From assembly GCA_026874595.1 (NCBI GenBank), contig CM049313.1, forward strand, positions 66,826,659-66,890,658: DNA of 64,000 bases. Direction: 5' to 3'. Below the pieces are notes generated by a model that did not search any database, was not told where the DNA came from, and saw only the letters and a list, made by a program, of their open reading frames with translations. The position numbers were made by a program, and so were the translations under genes. The stretch is from Sipunculus nudus (Eukaryota > Annelida > Sipuncula > Golfingiida > Sipunculidae). Positions 25,801-38,267 of this stretch are shown in pieces (positions within the stretch are counted from its first letter, which is position 1; each line of letters begins with the position of its first letter).

Positions 25801-26039
25801 CACCAGATCTGGGGGAAGTAGTACCCCATATTCGATTTTATCTAATTACTAAAGTAGAATACGTTAACACTAATCAAACTCCGAGTTAATTATAATTTTT
25901 ATATTTTGATAACTTGTAATAGTTTGTACAGAATGGACCCATAGCAGGCAGTATGTTATTTATTTGCCATTAAAATATGGTATATAATTCTATTCCTTGA
26001 TTGACGTTACTGAGACAAGGCTTTCTTCAGCAGCTCATA

Positions 26040-26240
26040 CTTACGGCCTGTTTAGTGAATGGTAACGATTCCCAATAACTGCATATTAGTACGTCACATG
26101 ACCATAAACCGATTTGGGGATTCCCTTCCGTTTGCATTTTATTACGTCAATCTCTAGATCATTGATGATGACGACGACGTAATGGCCACCTCTTCATCTG
26201 CTGTGAAATCTCGAGAAAGACCCCAATGATGTTAAAGGGA
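26040..26240 (+). repeat. Dispersed repeat, copy 2 (partner at 12.5 kb)
   Basis: It carries the same ordered blocks as 12535-12760: TAGTGAATG, CGATTCCC, GCATATTAGTACGTCACA, GGATTCCC, CTTCATCTGCTGTGAAA, then a TCGCCCATA block that in copy 1 lies about 100 bp further on. Diverged and non-coding. Confidence 0.5.
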
Positions 26241-27218
26241 CCTCGTCGCCCATAAAGCATGTTGAATTGATAAAAAAGCGTCTTCTCTTAGAAACGATAC
26301 CTGCCCTGAAACGTTGGGTTCACTCCTGTACAAGAGCGTTAAAAAAGTGGACCGGGCGCGATCACTGTCGCCAACATACCCACAGCGCGAACGCCACCTG
26401 GGTTTTCCATTTTCTTTTTAGGCTTACAACAAGTTTTTCACTACCGCACACGTTCATTTGTGGGCTACTGCTTTTTTTGAATCTGTCGGTCTCGGCAAAA
26501 TCGGACATCGGGTCACACGGCCTATTTATGGTACACATACACACGTGGACCGTGTCTAAAATACTCACATGCAGAACTATCACAAGGTGTTCAGCAGTTA
26601 TGTTTGGATAGTTTTGCTGGGAAACTTTGCGGAAAGCAAACCTGAACTGATAATGTGAAATAATAGGCATAATATTGCTCCTGATTATGTCCCTTTAACG
26701 GAAACCAGCCAAAGCTCACGGACAACACGGTGACACGTGTCGCTATAACTTCTTCCTAGCTGAATACCAGTCGGTTTGCCTACGGCCATGTGTAAGTAAG
26801 AAAATGCTCTCTCATGTAGCCACAAACATCATAAATCATTCATTGGCTGAGTGAACGTGATTTTGAAGCATATGAACGTCAAGGTTACACTATATAACAA
26901 GTCTGGACTGTTTCTTTTAACTCTTTTTATGCAAACTGCCATGAAGTGGGCGTTGGAGTGTTCACTGAAACAATCTGCTGGTCCCAAAGTTCCACAAGTG
27001 TGCTCGTATTTTCTCTCCACATGGCCCGCTGAAAACTGTCTGATGGAGGTGCAGGTTTTATGTTGTTTGCCAATACATCTATATAATAACTAAACCCAGA
27101 ATGCCATGAGTACCATTCACACCGGCACCGAAGTGTTCTCCGAAGTTTATACGTTTGCATACACGATATCTTGGCCTTAAGGTATGCCCCTGTTTACAAA
27201 AATAAAAACTGATGATAT
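26241..27218. other. No gene recognised
   Basis: Opposed open frames at 26267-26611 and 26362-26670, and a cluster near 26829-27160, have no recognisable domain. Their overlap on both strands suggests chance in slightly GC-richer DNA. Confidence 0.45.
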
Positions 27219-27221
27219 GAA

Positions 27222-27277
<56 letters not shown>

Positions 27278-27282
27278 ATTAA

Positions 27283-27344
<62 letters not shown>
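27219..27344. repeat. TA microsatellite, left flank of the foldback element
   Basis: Two long TA tracts separated by AAACATTAATAATT. Confidence 0.95.
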
Positions 27345-27346
<2 letters not shown>

Positions 27347-28735
27347 TCTTTCTGAACACCGAAAAGTTACCGAAAGTACCGAAAAGTTACCGAAAAGTAC
27401 CGAAAGGTACTGAAAAGTTACCGAAAAGTAAACTTTAAAAAACCATTTAATTAATATTAACACTACAAATAACCAAAAATTAGGTTCAGACTGTCAGTGT
27501 AGTTGGAAAATTGTGTTTTTCTCCTTTATAGGATGATAAAAAGTGACTGAAAAGCACCATAAAGTTACAAAATGTTATCAAATAAGTACTAAAAATACCA
27601 AAAAGTACTGAAAAGTTACCAAAACGTACTGAAAAGTTACCAAAACGTACTGAAAAGTTACCAAAACGTACTGAAACGTTACCAAAATGTACTGAAAAGT
27701 TACCAAAATGTACTGAAAAGTAACTGAAAAGATACAACAGTGTACCGAAATGACAATAAAGCTGGTTTTACATGACATTAAACATACGGTGGCTACACGG
27801 AGGTTCACGGTGCCTACAAGGAGTGATACGGATAATTTTTCATCCGTGTACTCCGGGACGAAAAACTGTGCAGGTTTAATTTTTTCTCCGAACATGCCGG
27901 TGCGCCAAGGATCACCATGGATGCAACACGGTGTTAACACGGTGATGCCCGGAGTTTACACGGTGATGACGGAGTTAACACGGATGATCCCGGAACGATG
28001 GTCCTGGATGATCCGTGATGCTATCCGTGAATGTGTGAAAGGGGCTTTTATATTTTTTTTCAGTTACTTTTCGGTACTTTTCAGACACTATTCGGAACTT
28101 TTCAGTACTTTTTTCAGCATTTTTTGGTAACTTATCAGTACTTTTTGGTATGTTTTAGTATTAATTTGATAACATTTTGTCACTTTATGGTACTTTTCAG
28201 TCACTTTTCATCATCCTTTATAAAGGGTTTAAAACAAATTTTGCTGACTTCAATGACAGTAATAAACAACTTTTCGGTAATTATGTGTTATAATATATAA
28301 AAAATTACTTTAAAAAGTCCTTTCGGAAACTTTTCGGTACATTGTGGTAATTTTTAAGTTGCTTTTTGGTACTTTCCAGACACGTTTCGGAACTTTTCAG
28401 TAACTTTTCGGTACTTTTTGTTAACTTTTTAGTACTATTTGGTATTTTTTAGTACTTATCATTTGATAACATTTTGTCACTTTATGGTGCCTTTTAGTCC
28501 CTTTTCATCATCCTTTATAAAGGGTAAAAAGGAGCACACAATTTGCTAACTTTACTGAAAGTCTGTACCTATTTTTTGGTTATTTTTAGTGTTAAAGTCT
28601 TTTCAGTTTCTTTTAAGTAACTTTTCAGTAACTTTTCGGTATTTTTCGGTACTTTTCGGTAAATTTTCGGTAACTTTTCGGTACTTTTCGGTAACTTTTC
28701 GGTACTTTTTGGTAACTTTTCGGTGTTTAGAAAGA

Positions 28736-28737
<2 letters not shown>
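27345..28737. mobile_element. Foldback-type element with arms built from tandem GGTAC/GGTAAC-TTTTC units
   Basis: Both ends share an inverted terminus: GGTCTTTCTGAACACCGAAA at the left and, reverse-complemented, GGTCTTTCTAAACACCGAAA at the right. The arms consist of tandem words (GAAAAGTTACC / GAAAAGTACC) on the left and their reverse complements on the right. Inside each arm the order is outer array, unique stretch, a conserved block (left 27531-27582, right 28453-28520), then inner array. The right arm carries that module twice; the second block is at 28165-28227. A 309-bp GC-richer spacer (27741-28049) holds repeated CACGGTG and ATCCGTG words and a hairpin (GGAGTGATACGGAT with ATCCGTGTACTCC). 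No protein is encoded; the VTFQY-type open frames are the array translated. It sits exactly between TA tracts. Confidence 0.7.

Positions 28738-28833
<96 letters not shown>
28738..28833. repeat. TA microsatellite, right flank of the foldback element
   Basis: TA tracts broken by TTTATA and AATTATATAAA. Confidence 0.95.
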
Positions 28834-28834
<1 letters not shown>

Positions 28835-29221
28835 ATGCATACATATTTTTGCGTGAGTTGTCCTTAGTGCAAATTATTTATTTTAGAATTACATAACTGC
28901 AACTTCGTGTTGACATTCTGCTGGGCTATATGTGTGATCCGTCATAAAATCTTATGTATTACTGTAGTATGAAAAAAATTATTTCACGATAGCAAATGCG
29001 CATCTACGAGCACAGCTCAAAAAAAAATAATCACTGTCTTGTATAAATGGAGATTAAATCGACCACCGGGTTTCTCTGGCTGTGACAGATCACTGAAGAG
29101 AGACAGTGGTATGAACAGCTAAACTTAACACTGGCCCCGGGCCATCAGGAGAATCAACTCCCACGTCTTATCAGCATTTTACCAAAGAAACCATTCACAC
29201 CCATGCACAACGTGCAAATGA
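28834..29221. other. No gene recognised
   Basis: Short unique stretch between the foldback flank and the AAT array. Confidence 0.5.
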
Positions 29222-29442
29222 AAATAATGATAATTCCAATTATAATAAATAAAAAAATAAATAATGATAATGATAATAAGATTAATAATAAAAGTAATAA
29301 TAGTAATAATAATAATTATAATTATAAAATAATGATAATAATATTTAAAAAAATAATATAATAATAACGATAAAATAATAATAATAATATTAATAATAAT
29401 AATAATATATAATAATATAATGATTATAACAATAATGATAAA

Positions 29443-29498
<56 letters not shown>

Positions 29499-29645
29499 TG
29501 ATAATTATAATGATAATAATAGTTAAAATAAAAATAAATAAAAAAAATAATAATAATAATAATGATAATTATAATAAAAATGAAAATTTAAAGAACATTA
29601 ATAATAATAATGTAACCGTCATAATCATATCTGAATATTGTATTT
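29222..29645. repeat. AAT-type trinucleotide array, degenerate
   Basis: About 420 bp dominated by AAT/GAT/AAA triplets. The purest core is near 29451-29494 and the margins are heavily interrupted. The poly-Ile/Asn open frame at 29420-29647 is the array in translation. Confidence 0.95.
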
Positions 29646-30206
29646 AAATAATCCGATAAGCAAACACAAAGCGCCAACACATACACACACACACAAACAT
29701 AATATATAATTATCTCCAAAAGAAATTCCTTCACCCTTCTCCAAGCCCACAAAATCAACTTTTATGTTACCTGCGGCAGAAGAACAATATAAAGCAACAC
29801 ATGAAGGCAGCCATGACAGACAAACATGGGTGATGGTCTAACCTCCGTCATCATTCGTTGTTATTAACAGAAGGTGCTGTTAATATTTGAATGAATGACT
29901 TGGCCCTTGTCCAATAATTTGACTCCTCACTTGGCAGGGATAACAAAACATTTAGGGTTTCATTAACAACTCCATTGATTTCTGGCTAATTGAGAGGTAC
30001 GTAGATTTATTTTGAAGCCATATATATAACATATGCTGGCTCCACTATAAATATTTGGCTTCCGCTATAAATGAGGTTTTCCTGTAGCGCCCCCTACCTT
30101 ATTTTCAGATAGGGATTAAGAAGACAAAACGATATATTTGAAGAGCGGACAAAGGTTTAATAGCGTACAGAGACTGCAAGGGTCAAAATAATGGATTTAA
30201 TCAGAG

Positions 30207-30282
<76 letters not shown>

Positions 30283-31569
30283 GGAAAGTACTTAGGACGA
30301 TAAGAAGAATAAAAATGTCTCGAATTTTCTTTTTCATTTTGCGCAGAAAAATATATTCTGCGTTCTCAATGAAAATTCCGCTTTCTTGTCTACATAGTCA
30401 GGGTTACTAAAATATATAACTATTTGATAGACTGTTCAGTACATACACCCGATCAAAAATATGCACCCATCGTTCTGCAAACGACCAGCGCTGAACGTAT
30501 ATATTAACGTTGATTTCCCCCTAGTATTTATGTTCAAAATGGACTGACAGTTCAATATTTTTGGGCCTTCTGATGAATACTTTTCTTAAACTCACACAGG
30601 GATAGAAACAAGCAGTGGGAGAAGCGTTGGTTTCTGATTTATCGTGTTATTGTACTGAGCAGTATATTGGGTAGCCCGTCCGCCAGGCGTTTGAAGACAG
30701 GAAAGAGAGTCACTGTGTTTATCATTGAGACACTAGAGTGTTAAGCTAGCATTTATCAGTTTAATTTTCTACAATAGAATAGGTTGACACATTATAGCCT
30801 TGAGAGTATTCATGCGCAATAAGTGCTATTTTACATTTTTATTTTTCAATATGTGAATACATGCATTAAGCAGATATCGTAGACCTTAACTACGTTCTGG
30901 TTAATTTGTCCTGGTAAATGAAATAGGATACAGAGAGCATGAACGCACATCTAAGATTTCCTATAAATTCCTCTAAATACCCATGGGGCTTTTCCTGGCA
31001 GCTCGCCGGAACAACTCCCTGATGCATTAATGAAGTCGAGATTTGATTAGCCAAATAGACGAACGCCCGGTTGTTACATTTAAATCCTTGCCTACAGTTA
31101 CAGGATGTCGCTAAACGACTATTGTCCTTGGCAGCTACTTAAGATCAAGGTATAATGCAGGCAAAGCAGATTAATTATCGGTACTATTAATTAAATAAAA
31201 GCCATGACTCATATCGTCTGCGTCATATTTGTTCTTAAAGACTAATATACCCCGACAAAATTATGTAGTTTGTCTATTAGCAACATAACAGAAACAATGC
31301 TGAGCTGATTATGATAAAATGATGGGAGGGGTTAGGATATCACCTAAGGGAAATCCTTTAATTATCAAGGTAATCTGAATTAGCATATAATATGTGTTTG
31401 ATTCAAAGGAGTCTATACCATTGTGACATACAATTATTTCTATGTAGCAGAGCTACTCATTGGTATTAGGGGCGGCTTTTCTTGCAGGAGACATGGTATG
31501 GAGTTATTGAACCATGACAAATATGGTCACAGCATGGTTTCACGAGAATCTTGTGTTTGTGGTCATTTC
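29646..31569. other. No gene recognised; one long TA tract
   Basis: AT-rich unique-looking sequence; the TA tract at 30209-30277 is the only structured element I see. Confidence 0.5.
30209..30277. repeat. TA microsatellite
   Basis: Uninterrupted TA of about 69 bp. Confidence 0.95.
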
Positions 31570-31665
31570 CACTAGTGGTGTGCCATTTAATCGATTATAT
31601 CGACGATTTTTCTCTCAAAGGGGATTAAATTGGTTTCATATTTGATTAAAAATAATCATGTATGC
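31570..31665 (+). repeat. Dispersed repeat end, relative at 55.57 kb
   Basis: It begins GTGTGCCATTTAATCGATTA and continues with further ATCGA words. 55577-55660 begins GTGTGCCAATTAATCGAATA and also runs on through ATCGA words. Likely the same old transposon end; boundaries unknown. Confidence 0.35.
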
Positions 31666-32591
31666 ACATGCAAATAGGTCATATTAACCCAAAAAAACAA
31701 AGTGTAACGAGCCTGGGACCTCTAGATCTGAGACATACGCGAATAGAAGAAAATTAAAAGGCCGCAAGGTCAGCTTTTTATTCGAAGCAATACATTATTA
31801 TATGTTAAGGACAATTTCCCGTTCTTTTATGACCGTACGTACTTCTCCATTGAGTAAGCAGTTTTGAACATTAAAGCAAATTATCACCCAAAAACATAAT
31901 ACTTTAAATGTGATTATTATGAGATACAGTAACAATATACTGTTGTATCATAATTTAGTTCATCTATATTTAATTGCCCTAAAGAAAAGAACTAATCAAG
32001 TTTAAGAAATCAAGTTTAAATTTTGAGCAACTTGGAATTAATCCCCTTACCAGGCAGCGCTCTTGGTAACATTACGAATATATTTCAGATTACTTAACTA
32101 CACGGGGTTAATTGTCACCACAGCAACAGTAAAATCAGATTCAATTAAGTTTTACCTAAAAAATCAGCTCCTGAATTCGGCAGACCAAATGAAACTTTAT
32201 TTTAATAAGAAAATGTATTTTTATATCAATAACCTGATAGCAGCACAAACTGAAATAAATGTAGCTCTAAACTTGTTTATAAAACACTGACCAGCTCATG
32301 AAAATGAATAAACCTCGAGAGCTCAGACACCAGAGGCGTCAGTCCCACGGAACTAAAGGGTTTTTGTTATCGGTTTGTATTGCATTATAACATGTTTAAA
32401 GTACTAAATAAACTCTTAAGTGTTTGTAAAGCAGAAAACTTTTGGAGCAAATAATTTAGACAAATATGCTTGCTGTGCAACTGTCTGCGATGTGACTGAA
32501 ACAAAGATGAATATGGGGTATGGGCGTCTATCACAGGCAAAATAATCATCGTTGAAAAAAAAAAGAAAAAACATGTCTAGGACATAAAAAA
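31666..32591. other. No gene recognised
   Basis: AT-rich; the open frame 32063-32290 has no domain I recognise. Confidence 0.5.
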
Positions 32592-32880
32592 GGTTGATTT
32601 CCCAGGCACCGTACGCGTCGAACTCGACTGTATCAAACAATTTTATTTTGATTTTTGGCAGAAATTTATCGATTTTGAGCTGAAGCCGTTTGGACATTTG
32701 TATTTCAAGATAATAAAATAATATAGGTTTTTATTGTTATGCTGTGCTTTTGGCCTGTTAAGCAAAATATTATCATTTAGTCATTGATCGTCTGAAATTT
32801 TTTTTGAAACAAATAATAAAAAAGGGAAAGCAAAATCGCCCGCCCGCACTTTATATATGAGAACTCAATGCTTGAGAAAG
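32592..32880. mobile_element. MITE-like element, diverged relative of the 46.1-kb copy
   Basis: It shares both ends with 46056-46301. The left end has CCCAGGCACCG...CG followed by TTTTATTTTGATTTT. The right end has CGCCCGCCCGCACT...TGAGAA. The interior is AT-rich and poorly conserved. Its own terminal repeats are decayed, so the family link rests on order and spacing of blocks. Confidence 0.45.
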
Positions 32881-34157
32881 CAATCCTTTGGTGTTTGAAG
32901 GGTTTGGAAAGGCCGCATTGTTAAGAAAGAAAATAAAGCTTAAGTATTGTTCAGCCCTGGATCGAGACCGAGACCGAGCTGTTAAAAGTCTGTCAATAGT
33001 GTAACACCCCCCCCCCCCCCCCTCCCCGTAATCTTAAAATTTGAATATAAGGTTTCCCTGGGATGGACGGCGGGGGGGGGGCAAGGGATTTGAAGCTATG
33101 AGTTAATCTGAAACATCCAAACCTACATAACTGTACTCACGCAAAGACAAGAAATGTTAAGTGTAAGTTTCATGAGCAAAATCAAATAGGTGACGAAATA
33201 AAATGTATCATGAAAATGTTGCTTTGAGTATTCTTGAATTTTGGTAGCAAAATACAAAGCTCCAAGGAACAGCACTTTATAAAATTAAGGCCACCTTCGA
33301 TATCATCCATGCCTAAAACACGTTTCCCTTTATCTAGTTTAAAGCCTACTTTGCTTTGGTATGTGTGTCTACTGACCACCTGTGTCGTAGCCAAAGGCAG
33401 GCAGTGAGATGTGTGTTTGAGACTTTACCTAAAAATAAAATTACTTAAGTAAAATATGTTCCTTAAGAACACGTCTATTCTGAATATCAGACAACGGTTC
33501 TCCGGAAAAAATCTTTCCTATAATTAAATAATATTCCATATTATTTCAACGGAATTCATCATAAAAAGTCATGTTTAAGCTTTTAATAAGTAAATCTAAA
33601 TGCAGTTTGTGTGACGCCATATACCTCCCTGCAACAATCAGAGTATATGAATCACCAAGTTATTTTCATTTTCATATAATGTTAATTTAAAAAATCGCCA
33701 ATTAGGAGACGCTGATCAAGTCAACAAATTCTCAGGGTTAATTGATAGTCAAATTGGAGGGTGCACCGTTGTTTTACGGTGAAATGTCATAAACATAATC
33801 GGTGCCAACAGAATAATGCAATCGTCAAGCAATCACTGGAAGCCAATTTTCTCAGCGGACGCAGTAAAGATATTCAAAGATGGTGGAGCCTCTGCCACCA
33901 AACCCGGGGGCGGATCCAGGATAAAAGAAAAGAAGGGGACCAAGCAAGGTGGACCAATTAAAAACCTAAAATAGTAAGAAAAAGTTCCTTTGTTTCAGAA
34001 AAAGGGGGGATCCAGACCGAAAAATTGGTCTGAGACGTTAAAACATGGTTTAGGCGGCCGAAAAAGGGAGGGGGAGGGGTTCCAAACTTCTTCGAACCCC
34101 TCGATCAGCTTCTGAGCTCCCCCCCCCCCATCAAAATGTTATCTGTTCTTTCTGTTT
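32881..34157. other. No gene recognised; C and G tracts
   Basis: A run of 16 or so C (about 33006-33022) and a G run (about 33072-33081) lie near each other in opposite sense, with TAATCTGAAA-type words nearby. Small open frames (33182-33394, 33761-33961) are not supportable as genes. Confidence 0.45.
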
Positions 34158-34594
34158 TGTTCTCCGATAGTTTTTTTTTTTTTTTTAATATTTTTTTGTC
34201 GGAGATAACCGCCTTCATTTTTTTAAATGCTGCCTTGACTAAGTATATGTACATCTGCAGATTCCCATTCCGGTTTCGGACTACGTGACAGGGCAGTATC
34301 ACACGCTTCCTCTCATTTTATATCCTGGCGTTAACCAGGGCCGGTGACTACTGCACCTGCGGGCCCTTGGTTGGTAATCATACCACCGAGGACCCCCGAA
34401 AGGCGCACTCGTTTGTGAGTGAAACACGGCCGTTGGGCACGACCTTCCCATTAAGCCTGCAGAGCGCTCACCCTGGGTGGGGGCCGACCGTGAAAAACCT
34501 CACCGCCTCGGCTGAGATTCGAACTCACGATCTCCCGGCTTTGAGTCCTGCGCTCTACCCCTGAGCCACAGAAGCCGGTGTTCTCCGATAGTTT
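34158..34594 (-). mobile_element. Full-length tRNA-derived SINE (family A) with target-site duplication
   Basis: The direct repeat TGTTCTCCGATAGTTT occurs at 34158-34173 and 34579-34594, flanking the element exactly. On the minus strand the element begins with a tRNA-like head. It has box A (TGGCTCAGGGGTAGAGCG) and box B (GAGTTCGAATC) at tRNA spacing. A body of about 300 bp follows, then a poly(A) tail (seen as T at 34171-34186). Pol III promoter, A-tail and long duplication together identify a LINE-mobilised SINE of about 405 bp. It is the least decayed copy here and the reference for the other five. The opposed open frames inside it are incidental. Confidence 0.88.
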
Positions 34595-35065
34595 AGGGGC
34601 GTTATCAGAAAACAGTATGATACGTTTTAGTCCCTTCCCGGTATAATAGCCGTAACGACAAGTTGCATACCGAGTCGTGCACACCATGGCTAATCTCTCA
34701 AGACCAACCTTATCATAGATTTAATTTATTTTTTCCGCAATTTTATTATTAAAACTCCAGATATATAAAATATAACATTCTCTGCAGGAAATTAAATTTC
34801 ACTCTGACATAATGATTATATTTCTTTGTATAAATTGAAGTCGTGTGCCGTAAACGGTGATTTGAAAATAAGAAAAATACCAGGCCTGGCAGATTAACAA
34901 CTTATTTATCATACTTTTTGTTATTCTGCTCGGCAAAAAACCATAATCCTTAAATTGTTTATGTTTTTTGTATTTTTGTTTACGAACTTGAATTGGTAAT
35001 AAGTCGACGACATGCATGACAGGAAGTGACATACGGTACCTCTACATCACGAATAACAAGATGAC
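34595..35065. other. No gene recognised
   Basis: AT-rich; the open frame 34799-35032 (minus) has no recognisable domain. Confidence 0.5.
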
Positions 35066-35290
<225 letters not shown>

Positions 35291-36549
35291 AATTACGATT
35301 GGCCCTAGCCCTCGGGTGTGACAAAGAAAGTACCGGATCTACAATGATAAAGGACCCTTTGATAAAATACAAATCATGGTGTTTAAGATTATTTCCAAAA
35401 TTTGAAGGATTATTCCTATTGTGTTACCTTACCCAAATCATCATAAAACATCAGTTTCTTTTGGGTTAAACTTGCGAAAAGACACACTAATGAACCAAAG
35501 GGTTTTAACATAATATTTCCACCTTGCGGAGGTATTATTATAAATAATCCTGGACCTATTTGATAGCTATTTACGGGGCACAGTTGGAAGATATTTACAT
35601 GAATAAGAAAAGAGGCTCTTTCTACTGCAAAAGTCAGCGCTTTAACGACTAGGCTTACCTCAACCCTGGTTAGGCTACGCCATAACCCTGTTTAGATGCT
35701 TAGTAAGTTTCTGCAACAAAAGTCCAATCAGACACGAGGTTGGAAACCAACGCCCTGTTCATTATACTGTTTTTTTCTGTATTGTTTAACTAAGGGAACG
35801 TAATATGCGTAGGCTGAACCGAGATTATTATCAGGTTCCATAAAGCTCATACCAGCTTAATAATGTCTTGAATGGAACTTACAAATTGGTTATCTACTTT
35901 ATGTAAGGAATCCATGAGTCTTACAAAAGGCGAGGCGCGGTAAATAGCGGTTGTTGCTGTAACATAATATTTCATTACAAAGGCTGTTGCTAATAACCCA
36001 AGTCTAATTCCAGAGGCTAATATACAGCCAGGAGCTCATGGATCACATTTAGAAGTATTCTGATGTCAGGTATTAAGTGTCAAACGTTCCCAAGTCTCAG
36101 GGACCGAAAGCTAAGATTAAAAGAGACAGCCTTCTACAGTTCATCCCCGGGCAGCTGCCAAAGTCCGTTCCTGGAATTCCATTTCATATCCAAATTCAAT
36201 GTACATCCAGAGCTACACCTACATTTTGTAACATGACTATTTGGAAACTTCCATGGAGTCACTTCAAACCTGACGGTTTTATTAACTCAACAATATAGGG
36301 TATGTTTTTACTTGTGCCTGTTTGACTATTTTCTTTTTGTTTACAGGAAAACTTAACCAATGACCCAATCATTTCTATAAGATAGTGTGTGGGGGTTGGA
36401 GTTGGTATTGGCCATGAAAGACTCGGTCAAATGCTGAGCGGATCAGGGGCAAATGATTTGCCAATGATTGAAATGAGTATGACATACTTGTAACATATAA
36501 ACAGACCGTCATTTATACTTTTAAGGGACGAGAAAATTATAAGACACAC

Positions 36550-36613
<64 letters not shown>

Positions 36614-37927
36614 ATAATATTTGCATGGAAAGTTTAATTAATAGTTTTGGTAAAATATGTTTTATAATTGATGTCATCTGAAATTAGGCAATGAGGAATC
36701 AATTGCATAATAGAAAGGCAAAGAGTTTCATTTGTTTAAATATGGCAGATGATCCTGATAAAATTCGGCATTGGTGGAAATGCGAACCTACCTGAGGCGA
36801 CACCGAAAAAAATAAGCTTCTCTACAGACAAAAACAGACGGAGTGAGCGCCTGTTTTCCCTATTTTCCTTCTGCTCATTTTCGACTCGAAACAAAATATC
36901 TTGTGATTTCGCCTACTTGTAGGAGGACAAAGTGTGCATTGGTTCTTGAACAAGTGCATATACACAACACGAATTTAAGTTCTTTTTCATTGCACCATTA
37001 TGTAAAGTGTGGGGAGATTGAAGCAATAACACCGGGGATAACATTTTCGAGAACTATTAATAAAAAAAATAAGGACAGGAATCCTGTAGAATGGATATTT
37101 TCAATGTTGCCTGGCTCTTTTTTGTGCATAACCATTATTACATTTTTAGAGAGTACCGTTATATAGTTTTTACTATTTGATTTATGTTTGTAAAATGTTT
37201 TCGCTGATTTTCACAAAATTATATCCGCACTGTTCTTATTAAGAAAGGAACAGTATAAATACCAGGGATTCCCTTTAAAGCACAGAGTTATATGTCAAAC
37301 GGAAATTGCACAAGGATTATGTTAATAATTGTCAAGACTAACTAACTTTAGAAATAGGTTTTCAATCTTATCTCGAGTTTACGATATGCCTTTATTTTCA
37401 TTGCCCGGAAAAGGCATTTCGTTAATTTGATAAAGATCATGAATGGATATGAGACAATGTTTCTGACAGAAAAGCGATTTTTTACGGAAACACAAAGTCT
37501 TTCTGGAAAACTGAGAAATCAAATTTATCAGGAGTGTGTTGAAATAGCATTCTTGCTTTGTTCTTGCTGCACTGCGCTGACAGTTAAAGTTGAAATCCAC
37601 TGAGCCACGCATATTGAGGCCATCTTTTGTTCACTTTGAAATTAGATATTTACCATTCAATTGACTTTAAAAGACTTGCCATCGGAGCAGCCTGAGCAAA
37701 TCGTCAAAGGCGATTCCTTTTTAATATTATATTTTTATTGTCTTCATCTTTATGTTGAATATAGTTTATCCTGATGATGCAAACAGTACACTTGTGTAAA
37801 TTAACAGCTCTATTTCAACATAAAGTCATTTATATTGCGAGTGATTAAGGGCAAATATGCATGGAAAAACTGGCATTTTAGTTTATCTGTAAGTGATGAA
37901 ACAAAAAAAATGGAAACACGTTAACAA
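35291..37927. other. No gene recognised; one long TA tract
   Basis: Unique-looking DNA with the TA tract at 36554-36609. Open frames at 36077-36298, 36843-37166 and 37379-37612 show no domain and lack convincing splice signals. Confidence 0.45.
36554..36609. repeat. TA microsatellite
   Basis: Uninterrupted TA of about 56 bp after ACACACACAAA. Confidence 0.95.
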
Positions 37928-38065
37928 ATAAGGCCATTGCCTAGTGGTTAAGGCGTCTGATTTCAGAGCTGATGTTCCCGATCGGAAACCGCACTATGGT
38001 GAAATCTCATTGATTCATGGTTCAGCAAATTGTTGTAGCTGATGGATTATTCCTAGCCCCGTGCA
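37928..38065 (+). repeat. tRNA-like SINE fragment (family D)
   Basis: GCCTAGTGGTTAAGGCGTCTG is a good tRNA D-arm / box A-like start. A box B is not recognisable beyond TGTTCCCGATCGGAA. The following TAGCTGATGG...CCCCGTGCATATT looks like a SINE body. It cannot be a working tRNA because the T-arm is broken. Confidence 0.45.
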
Positions 38066-38267
38066 TATTAAACATAAAACTTATTCGGCTAAATGATGAG
38101 ACCAAAAAAAGGTATGTTTCGATAAAAATATCATATGATCAGGGAAAAGCATGATAATACCAGAATGTTTTTGCTAAACAGGTTAAAGCACTATGAAAAA
38201 AGGAAATGTTCTCAAATTTGCATTATTTCATCTTCTTGAAAGATGAAAATTAAAATAAAATTTATTA

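Noticed and set aside
26267-26670. Overlapping 114- and 102-residue frames on opposite strands
   Set aside because: No family motif on either strand; the frames shadow each other in a slightly GC-richer patch.
27486-28300. Repetitive VTFQY / SVRFGNF proteins on both strands
   Set aside because: They come from the tandem arrays of the foldback arms; both strands are open because the unit lacks stops. No start context or domain.
34509-34578. Working tRNA gene on the minus strand
   Set aside because: Box A and B are good, but the segment is continuous with a SINE body and A-tail, is flanked by a target-site duplication, and recurs in decayed copies.
37928-38000. tRNA gene on the plus strand
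   Set aside because: The D-arm looks right but there is no usable T-arm or acceptor stem closure.
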